Source of the DNA: Bog-756 sp963738545
GTDB lineage: Bacteria; Actinomycetota; Acidimicrobiia; Acidimicrobiales; RAAP-2
Reading direction: 5' to 3'
Length of the DNA stretch: 64,000 nt
Assembly: GCA_963738545.1 (NCBI GenBank)
Contig: CAVTXA010000007.1
Coordinates: forward strand, 496,001 to 560,000
Shown: positions 56,532-64,000 of the stretch, piece after piece
How the letters are laid out: the number at the start of each line of letters is the position of its first letter
Numbering within the stretch: the stretch's first letter is position 1
Notes under the pieces: generated by a model
Database searches by the model: none
What the model was told of the DNA's origin: nothing
What the model saw: the letters and a program-made list of their open reading frames with translations, nothing else
Position numbers and translations under genes: made by a program

Positions 56532-56871
56532 GGCTCACCTCCTTTCGGCCATACCGGTGTCGGGCGGCCGACCTCACGGCGCGCCGGACACGGGGACCGG
56601 CCGCCGGAGGGCGACGGTTGGGAGAGGGTCGGGGGGCGGGTGGGGATGAACGGTCCCGCCCCGTGCGGCATCGGGGATCCGGACTCGGCCACAAAGGGGC
56701 GGTCGGTCCGGCATGGTTGGTCGAGGTCGGGCGGCGGTTCGGGCGGGCCCTCCGGAGCGGTCGCCCTCGGGTCGAACGGTCCCCGGGGTGCGGCCGCGCT
56801 GCCTTAGGGCCCTTCGGATGCCCTCTTGCCGCGCTCCGTGGCGGACTGGGGTTTTCGCTGTCGGAAGACCA
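56532..56871. other. 340-base gap between the MgtE_N/CBS and NRAMP-like genes
   Basis: No gene is supported. The end near 56532-56545 holds the strong ribosome site of the NRAMP-like gene. I looked for metal-responsive leader motifs (Mg, Mn) on the minus strand and did not recognise one. The length and G-rich stems leave a structured leader possible. Confidence 0.4.
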
Positions 56872-58161
56872 TCACTCCTCCACCGCCGTCCGACCGAAGT
56901 CGCGCCGCCAGCCGGTCGGGAGGAGGAGCTCGAGGACGTCGTCGACGGTGACCACGCCCAGGATCTCCCCGTGCTCGGGATTCATCACGGGGGCCACGAT
57001 CAGATTGAAGTCGGACATGGTGCGGACCATGGCCCCGAGGTCCCAGTCGGGGTGCACGTGGACCGGCTCGGCCTCCACGATGGAGTCGAAGGCCGCGGCG
57101 GGATCGGCTTGGACCAGGCGCACGGTGGAGGCCGACCCCACCAGGTGGCCGTCGGCGTCGACGGCGAAGACGACATTGAGGGCCTCGGGGGGAGCCGTGC
57201 TCGCCCGGACCAGGTCGAGGACGGCGCTGATGGGCATGGAGGAGGGGGCGCTCAGGAAGTCGGGGCTCATCAGCCCGCCGGCCGTCTCGGGGTTGTAGCT
57301 GAGCAGCGAACGGACCTTGCGTTGCTGGGGTTCGGGGAGGAGGTTGAGGATGGGCAGTCGCCGCTCCTGGTCCACTTCGGTGATCAGGTCGGCGGCGTCG
57401 TCGGGGGCCATGGAGGAGAGCAGTCGGGCCGCCTCCTCGTCGGACCGGCTCTTCACGAACTCCAACTGGTGCTCGGTGTCGAGCTCCTCGAAGACGTCGG
57501 CCTCGAGTTCACGGTCGGCACCGACCGCCTCGATGATCTCCTCGCCCTCGTCGTGGGAGGCCGCCTCGACCAGGTCGGCGATCTGGGCCGGATGCAGCTT
57601 GGCCAGCTTGCGGTAGGGGATGCGCAGGCGGGACGAGGGCACGTGGGCCACGAAGGGCTCGATGCTGGCCCAGTCCACGATGGTCCCGGGCTTGGCCTCG
57701 TGGCGGTGGTGACCGGGGAGGAGACGGCTGAGCACGGGCCGTGGCGACGGGTCGACGGCCACCACCTCCCAGGTGCCGTTGACCTTGGCCAGTTCGATCT
57801 CGTTGGCCCGGATCAGGCGTCCGCCCACGAAGTTGATCAGATGATGGGCCAGCAGGTCCTGGGCCAACAGCAGCTCACCGGGCCGGCGCTCGAACCGGCG
57901 GAGGTCCACCCGGCGCCCTTCGAACAGCACCCGTCCCGGCTCGAAGGCGGCCACCTTCCTGATGGGGACGAACAGATCCCGGCCGCCGATGTCGACCACC
58001 AGCCCGACGACCGGGGGGTGAGGCGACTCCCCGGCCCGGACGATCAGGTCCTGGACCTTGCCCAACCGGTCGCCGGCCGCATCCACCAGCGGGCGCTTGA
58101 TCACGCTCGACAGGTGGAGGATCTCCAGACCGGGGCCGCTCTCGGTGGTCTGCGTGCTCAT
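56872..58161 (-). CDS. PRC-barrel / MgtE N-domain / CBS protein without channel
   Basis: 429 residues. Two PRC-barrel-like halves come first (RPLVDAAGDRLGKVQDLIVR, NFVGGRLIRANEIELAKVNG). An MgtE_N superhelix follows from about residue 195 (LHPAQIADLVEAASHDEGEE, MAPDDAADLITEVDQERRLP, LLSYNPETAGGLMSPDFLSA), then two CBS domains ending ILGVVTVDDVLELLLP. The MgtE membrane channel is absent, and the protein is cytosolic. TACGCT (58176-58171) ends nine bases before ATG 58161. Next on the strand is the NRAMP-like transporter, so this may be its Mg-sensing regulator (inference). Confidence 0.88.
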   Translation of the reverse strand: MSTQTTESGPGLEILHLSSVIKRPLVDAAGDRLGKVQDLIVRAGESPHPPVVGLVVDIGGRDLFVPIRKVAAFEPGRVLFEGRRVDLRRFERRPGELLLAQDLLAHHLINFVGGRLIRANEIELAKVNGTWEVVAVDPSPRPVLSRLLPGHHRHEAKPGTIVDWASIEPFVAHVPSSRLRIPYRKLAKLHPAQIADLVEAASHDEGEEIIEAVGADRELEADVFEELDTEHQLEFVKSRSDEEAARLLSSMAPDDAADLITEVDQERRLPILNLLPEPQQRKVRSLLSYNPETAGGLMSPDFLSAPSSMPISAVLDLVRASTAPPEALNVVFAVDADGHLVGSASTVRLVQADPAAAFDSIVEAEPVHVHPDWDLGAMVRTMSDFNLIVAPVMNPEHGEILGVVTVDDVLELLLPTGWRRDFGRTAVEE

Positions 58162-58341
58162 AGCCTCCACAGCGTAGACGGGCCTCGGGGTCGGGGCGCT
58201 GCACGCCGGCCCCTCCCCTCGAACGCTCCCTCCTCCCCGAGCCTCCCCCGTCCGACGATGCGACCGGCGTGGTCCCCGACCGGCCGGCGGATCGGTCGAA
58301 CGGCCGGCCCCGCCACCGTGACCGGGCGGTAATCTCGGGCC

Positions 58342-59577
58342 ATGGACCTGAGCTATCCCGCCGACGTCGAGCCGTTCCGCGCCGAGATCCGCCAGTGGCT
58401 GGTCGACAATCTGCCCGACGGCTGGGGCTCGCCCGGCTTCTCCCTGGGCAAGGACGAGAAGAAGGCCTTCAACCAGGAGTGGACCAAGAAGCTGTTCGCC
58501 GGGGGCTGGATCTGCGCCTCGTGGCCCACCGAGTACGGGGGCAAGGGGCTGTCCCTGATGGAGTCGGTGGTCCTCAACGAGGAGTTCGCCCGGGCCGAGG
58601 CCCCGTTGCGGGCCGACTTCTTCGGCGACACCCTGGTGGGTCCCACCATCCTGCAGTGGGCGTCCGAGGAGCAGAAGCAACAGTTCATCCCCGGCATCCT
58701 CAACGGCACCATCTCGTGGTGCCAGGGCTTCTCGGAGCCCGATGCCGGCAGCGACCTGGCCTCCCTCAAGACCCGGGCCGAGCTCGACGGGGACGAATGG
58801 GTGATCAACGGCCAGAAGGTGTGGACCACTCAGGCCCAGTACGCCGACTACATCTTCTTGTTGGCCCGCACCGATCCCGACGCCCCCAAGCACGCCGGCA
58901 TCTCCTACCTCCTGGTGCCGATGAACCAGGACGGCATCGAGGTGCGGCCTATCGAGCAGGTGGACGGGAGCGGCGAGTTCAACGAAGTCTTCTTCACCAA
59001 CGCCCGCTGCCCGGTGGCGAACGTGGTGGGCGGGGTCAACAACGGGTGGAAGGTGGCCATGACCACCCTCGGGTTCGAGCGGGGCTCCTCGGCCACCACC
59101 GGGCACCGCCGCTTCCTGCGGGAACTCGACCAGATCATCGCCACGGCCCAGAAGAACGGGCGGAGCACAGACCCCCTGATCCGCCAACGCCTGGCCAAGG
59201 CGTGGACCAACGTCAAGATCATGCAGATCAACGGCTACCGGTCACTCACCGACGCCCTGCACGGCACCCACCACATGGCCGCGCTGGGGGCCTGCAACAA
59301 GATGTTCTGGTCCGAGCACCACCAAGCGACCATGGACCTGGCCCTCGACATCCTCGGCCTCGACGGCCAGATCCTCACCGGCGACCCGACCGACGTCGTC
59401 GACGTGAGGGTGAAGCGGGGACGCGACGACTACCCCGTCAGTGACCTCCAGGCGTCGTACTTCTTCAGCCGGTCCGAGACCATCTGGGGCGGGACGGCCG
59501 AGATCCAGCGCAACATCGTCGGCGAGCGCGTGCTCGGACTCCCCAAAGAGCCCAAGCCGGCTTCGGTCGGAGCCTGA
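58342..59577 (+). CDS. Acyl-CoA dehydrogenase
   Basis: 411 residues, full length. Marks are FSEPDAGSDLASLKTRAELD, INGQKVWTTQAQYADYIFLL, the helix with GFERGSSATTGHRRFLREL and the C-terminal YFFSRSETIWGGTAEIQRNI. The last motif with Glu/Gly is typical of FadE-type enzymes acting on long or branched acyl-CoA, such as sterol side chains; the substrate is not determined. TAATCT (58330-58335) ends six bases before ATG 58342. It stands alone, divergent from the MgtE_N/CBS gene. Confidence 0.93.
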   Translation: MDLSYPADVEPFRAEIRQWLVDNLPDGWGSPGFSLGKDEKKAFNQEWTKKLFAGGWICASWPTEYGGKGLSLMESVVLNEEFARAEAPLRADFFGDTLVGPTILQWASEEQKQQFIPGILNGTISWCQGFSEPDAGSDLASLKTRAELDGDEWVINGQKVWTTQAQYADYIFLLARTDPDAPKHAGISYLLVPMNQDGIEVRPIEQVDGSGEFNEVFFTNARCPVANVVGGVNNGWKVAMTTLGFERGSSATTGHRRFLRELDQIIATAQKNGRSTDPLIRQRLAKAWTNVKIMQINGYRSLTDALHGTHHMAALGACNKMFWSEHHQATMDLALDILGLDGQILTGDPTDVVDVRVKRGRDDYPVSDLQASYFFSRSETIWGGTAEIQRNIVGERVLGLPKEPKPASVGA

Positions 59578-59611
59578 CCAACGGCTCCACTACGACGATC
59601 GGGGTACACCT

Positions 59612-59634
59612 ATCCTACACCTCAGGGGTAGGAT
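59612..59634 (+). promoter_or_regulatory. Operator overlapping the -10 element of toxin-antitoxin pair 3
   Basis: ATCCTAC (59612-59618) and GTAGGAT (59628-59634) are perfect reverse complements nine bases apart. TAGGAT (59629-59634) is a -10 element six bases before ATG 59641. The layout copies that of toxin-antitoxin pair 1. Confidence 0.6.
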
Positions 59635-59640
59635 CTACAC

Positions 59641-59853
59641 ATGGGTCGTTCGCGAACCAACATCGAGATAGACGACGACACGATCGCTCGGGTGATGGAC
59701 CGCTTTGGCCTCCACACCAAGACCGATGCCGTTGACTTCGCCCTGCGCCACGTGGCGGGCAACCCCATGGATAGGGCCGAGGCCCTGGCCATGCGGGGTG
59801 CGCACGCCATCGCCACTGCGCCTGAGGACTCCGGACCCGTCGACGACACGTGA
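59641..59853 (+). CDS. VapB-type ribbon-helix-helix antitoxin
   Basis: 70 residues. SRTNIEIDDDTIARVMDRFG and KTDAVDFALRHVAG form the ribbon-helix-helix domain of the DUF2191-type VapB; the tail is acidic and short. The GTG of the toxin overlaps the stop (GTGA). It should bind the palindrome at 59612-59634 and repress the operon, and hold the PIN toxin inactive. Confidence 0.88.
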   Translation: MGRSRTNIEIDDDTIARVMDRFGLHTKTDAVDFALRHVAGNPMDRAEALAMRGAHAIATAPEDSGPVDDT

Positions 59854-60260
59854 TTCTCGTCGACACCTCGGCGTGGGTGGAGTTCGACCGGGCCACAGGG
59901 AGTGCCGTTGACCGGCGGCTGACCCAGCTGATCGCCAGTGACCGTCCTGTTGCCGTCACCGAGCCGGTCGTCATGGAGGTGCTCGCGGGAGCGCGCACCG
60001 AGGGACGGTTGACCGATCTGCGCCGGCTGATGGACCGTTTCACACTGATTCGGTTCGACCAGACCTCCGACTTCGACGCCGCCATGCGGATCTACCGCCG
60101 GTGCCGCTCCGTGGGGATCACCCCACGTGGCATGGTGGACTGCATCATTGCGGCCGTGGCCTGGAGAACAGGCTCCTCGCTATTGGCCAACGATGCCGAT
60201 CTGAGTCGGATTGCCGGCGTACTCGGTATCGACCTGGACGACACCGGCCTGTCTTCCTGA
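59850..60260 (+). CDS. VapC-type PIN-domain toxin
   Basis: 136 residues. Active-site acids are in MILVDTSAWVEFDRATGSAV, TEPVVMEVLAGART, GMVDCIIAAVAW and LANDADLSRIAG. The family cuts RNA. It is coupled to the VapB-type antitoxin upstream. It is not close in sequence to the toxin at 9195, so the two pairs probably do not result from a recent duplication. Confidence 0.9.
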   Translation: MILVDTSAWVEFDRATGSAVDRRLTQLIASDRPVAVTEPVVMEVLAGARTEGRLTDLRRLMDRFTLIRFDQTSDFDAAMRIYRRCRSVGITPRGMVDCIIAAVAWRTGSSLLANDADLSRIAGVLGIDLDDTGLSS

Positions 60261-60355
60261 ACGCGCCCGGGACGCGAGGTTGACTCCGTGGCCCCGACAC
60301 CGGGGGTGCCGCCGCGCGGCCGATACGATGGCTACCGGCTCGTTCCTCGGGGCGG

Positions 60356-61654
60356 TCAGGCCACCCGCGACTCGACCTCCTGGACCGCCTGGGCCTCGAG
60401 GGCACGGGCTGCGGTGTCACCGACCACCGGGGCGTTGCGCCTGACCCCGGCCTGGTGCCGCCACATGAGGATGCCCGCCGACAGGATGGTGGCCACGGCG
60501 CCCACCAACAAGGAGACCCGCGGACTGGTCCACTGGGCGATAGCCCCGACCAGGGGCGCACCGATGGGTGTGGTGCCCAAGAAGGCCATGGCGTAGAGGG
60601 CCATGACCCGGCCCCGCATGGCCGGTTCGGCTCCCAGCTGGAGGGAGGCGTTGGCCGTGGCGATGAACCCGATGGAGGCGGCGCCCATGAAGACGATCAG
60701 CACGGCGGCGGTGGCCAGCGTCGGGGCCAGGGCCACGGCGCCGAGCAGGCCACCGAACACGAGGGCCAGGACCTGCAGCAGACGGGGGGTGGGTCGGGCC
60801 CGGTGCGCGGCGAGCAGCCCGCCCACGACGGCTCCCGCACCCATGCAGGCGGTCAGGATGGAGTAGGTACCGGCCCCACCGTGGAAGGTGTTCTTGGCCA
60901 GGAGGGCCAGGGTGACGGTGAAGTTGTAGGCGAAGATCCCGATGACGGCCACGGCGATCAGGGTGTTGCGGAGGCTCGGGGTGCGCCAGACGTAACGGAA
61001 CCCGTCCCGGATCTGGCCCTTGGCCCGTTCCACCGTCCCGGTCGGGTGGAGTTCGACGGCGCGCATCATGGACAGACCGATGATCACGGCGATGTAGGAG
61101 GCGGCGTTGATGAAGAAGCAGACACCCAACCCGACCAGCGTGATGACCACGCCCCCGATGGCCGGTCCGACCACCCTGGAGGCGTTCATCACCACCGTGT
61201 TGAGGCTGACGGCGTTGGGCAGGTCGTCGCGACCCACCATCTCCATGATGAAGGTCTGGCGGGCCGGATTGTCGAAGACGTTGACCATGCCCAGCAGGGC
61301 GGCGAGCACGTAGACCTGCCACAGCTGGACCTCGTGGGTCACCACCAGGACGCCGAGCACCAGGGCCAGGACGCCGCCGGCCGCCTGGGTCAGGTAGAGG
61401 AGCCGGCGCTTGTTCATCCGGTCGGCCACCAGTCCGCCGACGGGACCGAAGAGCAGCATGGGGAGGAACTGGAGGCCCACCACGATGCCGAGGTCGACGC
61501 CGCTCCCGGTGAGGTGCAGGACCAGCCACGACTGGGCCACGGTCTGCATCCACGTGCCCGAGACCGAGATGAGCTGGGCGGTGAAGTACAGCCGGTAGTT
61601 GCGGATGCGCAACGAGCTGAAGGTCTGGTGGGCGGCGACCCGCAGCGCGCTCAC
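60356..61654 (-). CDS. MFS transporter (EntS/MFS_3 type exporter)
   Basis: 432 residues with 12 predicted helices. It starts with SLRIRNYRLYFTAQLISVSG, followed by GTWMQTVAQSWLVLHLTGS, typical of MFS_3 exporters. The loop after helix 2 is GPVGGLVADRMNKRRLLYLT (motif A). The GTG start overlaps the stop of the MarR gene (GTGA), so it is translated with its likely regulator. The substrate is probably a toxic compound or siderophore-like molecule (inference from the family and the MarR partner). Confidence 0.9.
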   Translation of the reverse strand: MSALRVAAHQTFSSLRIRNYRLYFTAQLISVSGTWMQTVAQSWLVLHLTGSGVDLGIVVGLQFLPMLLFGPVGGLVADRMNKRRLLYLTQAAGGVLALVLGVLVVTHEVQLWQVYVLAALLGMVNVFDNPARQTFIMEMVGRDDLPNAVSLNTVVMNASRVVGPAIGGVVITLVGLGVCFFINAASYIAVIIGLSMMRAVELHPTGTVERAKGQIRDGFRYVWRTPSLRNTLIAVAVIGIFAYNFTVTLALLAKNTFHGGAGTYSILTACMGAGAVVGGLLAAHRARPTPRLLQVLALVFGGLLGAVALAPTLATAAVLIVFMGAASIGFIATANASLQLGAEPAMRGRVMALYAMAFLGTTPIGAPLVGAIAQWTSPRVSLLVGAVATILSAGILMWRHQAGVRRNAPVVGDTAARALEAQAVQEVESRVA

Positions 61655-62148
61655 GGCCCGTCCTGGGCCACGAGGCGTTCGAGCAGGCCGGTCAGCTCGC
61701 TCAGGCGTCGGCGCTCCTCGGTGCTCAACCGGTGCAGCTGCTCGGCCAGGAAGGCGTTCTTGAGGGACCGGCTCCGCTCGAGGACCTGGCGCCCCTGATC
61801 GGTCAGGGTCACCCGCGCCACCCGGCGGTCGGTGGCGTCGATCACCCGGGTGACCAGTCCCAACGCTTCGAGGGCGGCGACGATCCGGGTCATCGACGGG
61901 GGCTGCACCGACTCCCGTGACGCCAGCGCACCGAGGGTGGGCGAACCCAACTGGCCCACGCTGGCCAGGGCGGAACCCTGGGACTGGGTCAGGCCGCCCG
62001 CCGACTGCTGGCGGAGGCGGCGGTGCAGCCGGGTGACGGCCAGTCGCAGCCGTGAGGCCAACTCACTCTCGTCCGCGTCCGACACTCCGGTCCCGGCGGC
62101 ATCGGGCGTCGGTGCTGTCTCGGTCGTCGGGGCGGAGGTCGGTGGCAC
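61651..62148 (-). CDS. MarR-family transcriptional regulator
   Basis: 165 residues. The winged helix has LRLAVTRLHRRLRQQSAGGL, LGALASRESVQPPSMTRIVA as recognition helix, and the wing VTRVIDATDRRVARVTLTDQ. The first 25 residues are Thr/Pro/Ala-rich. GTG 62148 lies six bases after a consensus -10 TATAAT, with an operator-like palindrome between -35 and -10. It likely represses itself and the MFS gene until a small molecule binds. Confidence 0.92.
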   Translation of the reverse strand: MPPTSAPTTETAPTPDAAGTGVSDADESELASRLRLAVTRLHRRLRQQSAGGLTQSQGSALASVGQLGSPTLGALASRESVQPPSMTRIVAALEALGLVTRVIDATDRRVARVTLTDQGRQVLERSRSLKNAFLAEQLHRLSTEERRRLSELTGLLERLVAQDGP

Positions 62149-62154
62149 ACCACC

Positions 62155-62183
62155 ATTATATTTAGTTTGCCTAACTAATGCAA
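62155..62183 (-). promoter_or_regulatory. MarR promoter with internal operator
   Basis: On the minus strand -35 TTGCAT (62183-62178) and -10 TATAAT (62160-62155) are 17 bases apart. The spacer holds a perfect inverted repeat, TTAGTT/AACTAA (62162-62167 and 62173-62178), five bases apart. This is the most A+T-rich patch nearby. It overlaps the last codons and stop of the acyltransferase gene. Confidence 0.75.
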
Positions 62184-64000
62184 CCGGCGGTGGCGGCCGC
62201 GGGACCGGTCGTGCTCGTCGACCCGCTCGGGGACGAGGAGCCCGTCGACGACGTCGAACCGGTCGACCCGCTGGTGGTGGCGACCGTGTGGGCCACCGTG
62301 CAGCCGAGGGCGGCGATGGTGGGCAGGATGCTGGACCGGAGCCACTCCCCCCCCGGAATGCTGATGTGGACCCCGTCGGAGTCCCGCACGGTCACCCCGT
62401 CGATCGCCGCCTGGTAGGAGCCGTGCGGGTCCAACAGCTTGTTGAGGTCGACGACGGACACCACGGCGGGATGCTCCTTGGCCACCTGGCGGAGCAACTG
62501 GTTGAAGGCGGCGGCCCGGGCCGGATCGTTCTCGACGAAGGGCTGACCGTTGGCAGCCTCCTGGGAGGGGTCCATGTACGGCATGGTGAACAGCACGACC
62601 TTGGCTCCGTGGGCCGAGAAGATGCCGACGGCCTGATTCAGCTCGGCCAGCAGGTGGTCGTCCCACACCGGATCGCCGACGTGGACCCACTGCCCGTCGT
62701 AGAAGTGGTCGGTCACCTCCCACCGGCCGATGAGCAGGCCCACCACGTCGGCCCGGAAGAACGAGACCTCGGTCGGCCAGGTGGTCCGCCAGTCGGGACA
62801 GCCGGGGGTGGCCGGCGTGACCACGCCACCTTGGAGGACGTCCACGTTGTCGAGGTCGCATCCGAGCGTGCCCTCGTCGGCCACGTTCACGTGGTACGTG
62901 CTCACCGAGTCGACCGACAGGCCGAGTCCCATGGTCAGGGCCACCGAGTCGCCGAGGAGGAGGAAGTGGACCGGGGTGTCGGCGGCCACCGCCGCCGCGC
63001 CCCCCGTGACCGGGCGCTGGGCGGTGCCGCTGTCGAATCCCGCTGCACTCGCCGGGATGGTGGCGGTCGTGCCCGTCGGGGCCACGGTGGCCACCAGCAC
63101 GAGCCCGGCCATGACCAGGGTCACGACACCACCCAGGGCCAGGGCGCGACGGTGGCGGAAGAACCGGCCGGTGCGAACGGGCTCTTCGATCAGGTACCAC
63201 GAGGCGATGGCCACCGCGAAGGTGGCGGCCAGGCGCGCCGCCAGCAACGGGAAGCCGAGCAGGCCGGTATGGGCGTGGTTGATGATCAGGAACAGCGGCC
63301 AGTGGTAGAGGTAGAGCCCGTAGGAGATCCGCCCGATGAACACCAGGACGCCCAGGGAGAAGAAGCGGGGCACGGCCGAGGCGGGCACGGTGACGCAGGT
63401 GACGATGACGGCCCCGGCGGCCACCGCCACCAGGAGAAAGCCCCCGTGGTAGAGGAACGGGTCCTGCCCGTTGAGGGCGTGCCAGGCCCACACCAAGAAG
63501 AGGGCGCCGGCCACACCGGGGAGGGCCCATACCAGTCCGCTGTGCCGGATCCGGGTCCAGCGGGCCGGGACGATGGTGAAGTGCTCGCCGGCGTGCGAGC
63601 CCACCGCACCGAGGAACGATCCCACCAGCAGCGCCTGGGCCCGGGTGTCGGTGCCGTAGTAGATGCGGTCGACGGAGAAGCCGGCGGCGAACAGGGAGCC
63701 CATCAGCGCAGCGGAGGCCAGGGCGCCGACACCGGCGGTCACGGCCAGCTTGGCCATCCCCCATCGGCGCACGACGAACAGGGCGATGAGCGGCCAGATC
63801 AGGTAGTACTGCTCCTCGACGGCCAGGGACCAGGTGTGGAGGAGGGGGGACGGTGCGGCGGCCTGGGCGAAGTACCCCTGGCCGGAGATGATGAAGTGCC
63901 AGTTGGCCACGTAAGCCAGGGTGGCGATGGCGTCGCTCCTCACCCCGCTCACGTCGATGGTGTTCGAGAAGGCGAAGGCGTAGGCGGCCACCCCGACGAT
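62171..64000 (-). CDS. OafA-like acyltransferase with SGNH domain (5' end outside window)
   Basis: At least 609 residues; the start lies beyond the window. The N-terminal part is the multi-helix acyltransferase 3 domain (HTWSLAVEEQYYLIWPLIAL, RISYGLYLYHWPLFLIIN, SWYLIEEPVRTGRFF). After a membrane segment and linker, an SGNH/GDSL-like domain has HFLLLGDSVALTMGLGLS (Ser), GRWEVTDHFYDG and DSDGVHISIPGGEWL (Asp/His). The C-terminal tail is Ser/Thr/Gly-rich. Such proteins add acetyl or similar groups to surface polysaccharide. Its last codons overlap the MarR operator. Confidence 0.9.
   Translation of the reverse strand: MVGVAAYAFAFSNTIDVSGVRSDAIATLAYVANWHFIISGQGYFAQAAAPSPLLHTWSLAVEEQYYLIWPLIALFVVRRWGMAKLAVTAGVGALASAALMGSLFAAGFSVDRIYYGTDTRAQALLVGSFLGAVGSHAGEHFTIVPARWTRIRHSGLVWALPGVAGALFLVWAWHALNGQDPFLYHGGFLLVAVAAGAVIVTCVTVPASAVPRFFSLGVLVFIGRISYGLYLYHWPLFLIINHAHTGLLGFPLLAARLAATFAVAIASWYLIEEPVRTGRFFRHRRALALGGVVTLVMAGLVLVATVAPTGTTATIPASAAGFDSGTAQRPVTGGAAAVAADTPVHFLLLGDSVALTMGLGLSVDSVSTYHVNVADEGTLGCDLDNVDVLQGGVVTPATPGCPDWRTTWPTEVSFFRADVVGLLIGRWEVTDHFYDGQWVHVGDPVWDDHLLAELNQAVGIFSAHGAKVVLFTMPYMDPSQEAANGQPFVENDPARAAAFNQLLRQVAKEHPAVVSVVDLNKLLDPHGSYQAAIDGVTVRDSDGVHISIPGGEWLRSSILPTIAALGCTVAHTVATTSGSTGSTSSTGSSSPSGSTSTTGPAAATAGCIS

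Overview
The window is a chromosomal segment of very high G+C content from an actinobacterium, most likely a member or relative of Acidimicrobiia; this placement is inferred from gene content and order and was not tested by a tree. Gene order supports an actinobacterial chromosome. mfd, pth, rplY, prs, glmU, typA, metG, tatD, rsmA, ispE, rsmI and an MprA/MprB-like pair all lie here, as their counterparts cluster on mycobacterial chromosomes. Two very small ribosomal protein genes typical of Actinobacteria (bS22-like at 35080 and bL37-like at 43856) are also present.

Layout. 1-14.7 kb is mostly a minus-strand housekeeping block: a partial SurA-like foldase lipoprotein, a family 2 glycosyltransferase, mfd, pth-rplY, a HAD phosphatase, prs and glmU. 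It is interrupted by a decayed FtsX-type permease remnant, an orphan ABC-2 permease with several frameshifts, and a first ribbon-helix-helix/PIN toxin-antitoxin pair. 14.9-21.6 kb is a plus-strand catabolic operon: acyl-CoA carboxyltransferase, biotin carboxylase with a fused biotin carrier, an AtuA-like (DUF1446) protein and an acyl-CoA dehydrogenase. It fits branched-chain or terpenoid acyl-CoA breakdown. 21.9-30.7 kb is a large plus-strand set of type IV pilin-like and surface proteins, including a 900-residue pilin fused to a Cys-rich repeat array, with no assembly motor in view.

30.8-43.9 kb returns to core functions: typA, tRNA-Gln, a two-component system, bS22, ispE, rsmA, an RlpA-like cell-wall protein, tatD, metG, a NUDIX hydrolase, a second toxin-antitoxin pair (AbrB/PIN), msrA, rsmI, a DUF192 protein and bL37. 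44-50.8 kb holds GDPD, a PfkB kinase, an M1 aminopeptidase, a GDT1-type cation exporter and a methyltransferase. 51.2-54.6 kb is a glycosyltransferase-methyltransferase-terpenoid-cyclase-like operon. 54.8-58.2 kb pairs a divergent NRAMP-like transporter with a PRC/MgtE_N/CBS protein that has no channel. The window ends with an acyl-CoA dehydrogenase, a third toxin-antitoxin pair, a MarR-MFS operon with a readable operator, and a partial OafA-like acyltransferase.

Two signals cross the whole window. First, about 18 genes have a TANNNT -10-like hexamer ending only 6-10 bases before the start codon, which points to leaderless or near-leaderless mRNAs. At two divergent gene pairs the same decamer ACGGTAGCCT supplies overlapping -10 elements for both directions. 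Second, at least fourteen single-base indels, nearly all +1 and often in G or C runs, break conserved genes whose reading continues perfectly in the next frame (glmU, metG, tatD, carboxyltransferase, histidine kinase, kinase, pilin). They look like consensus-sequence errors rather than gene loss, so those genes are annotated as whole.
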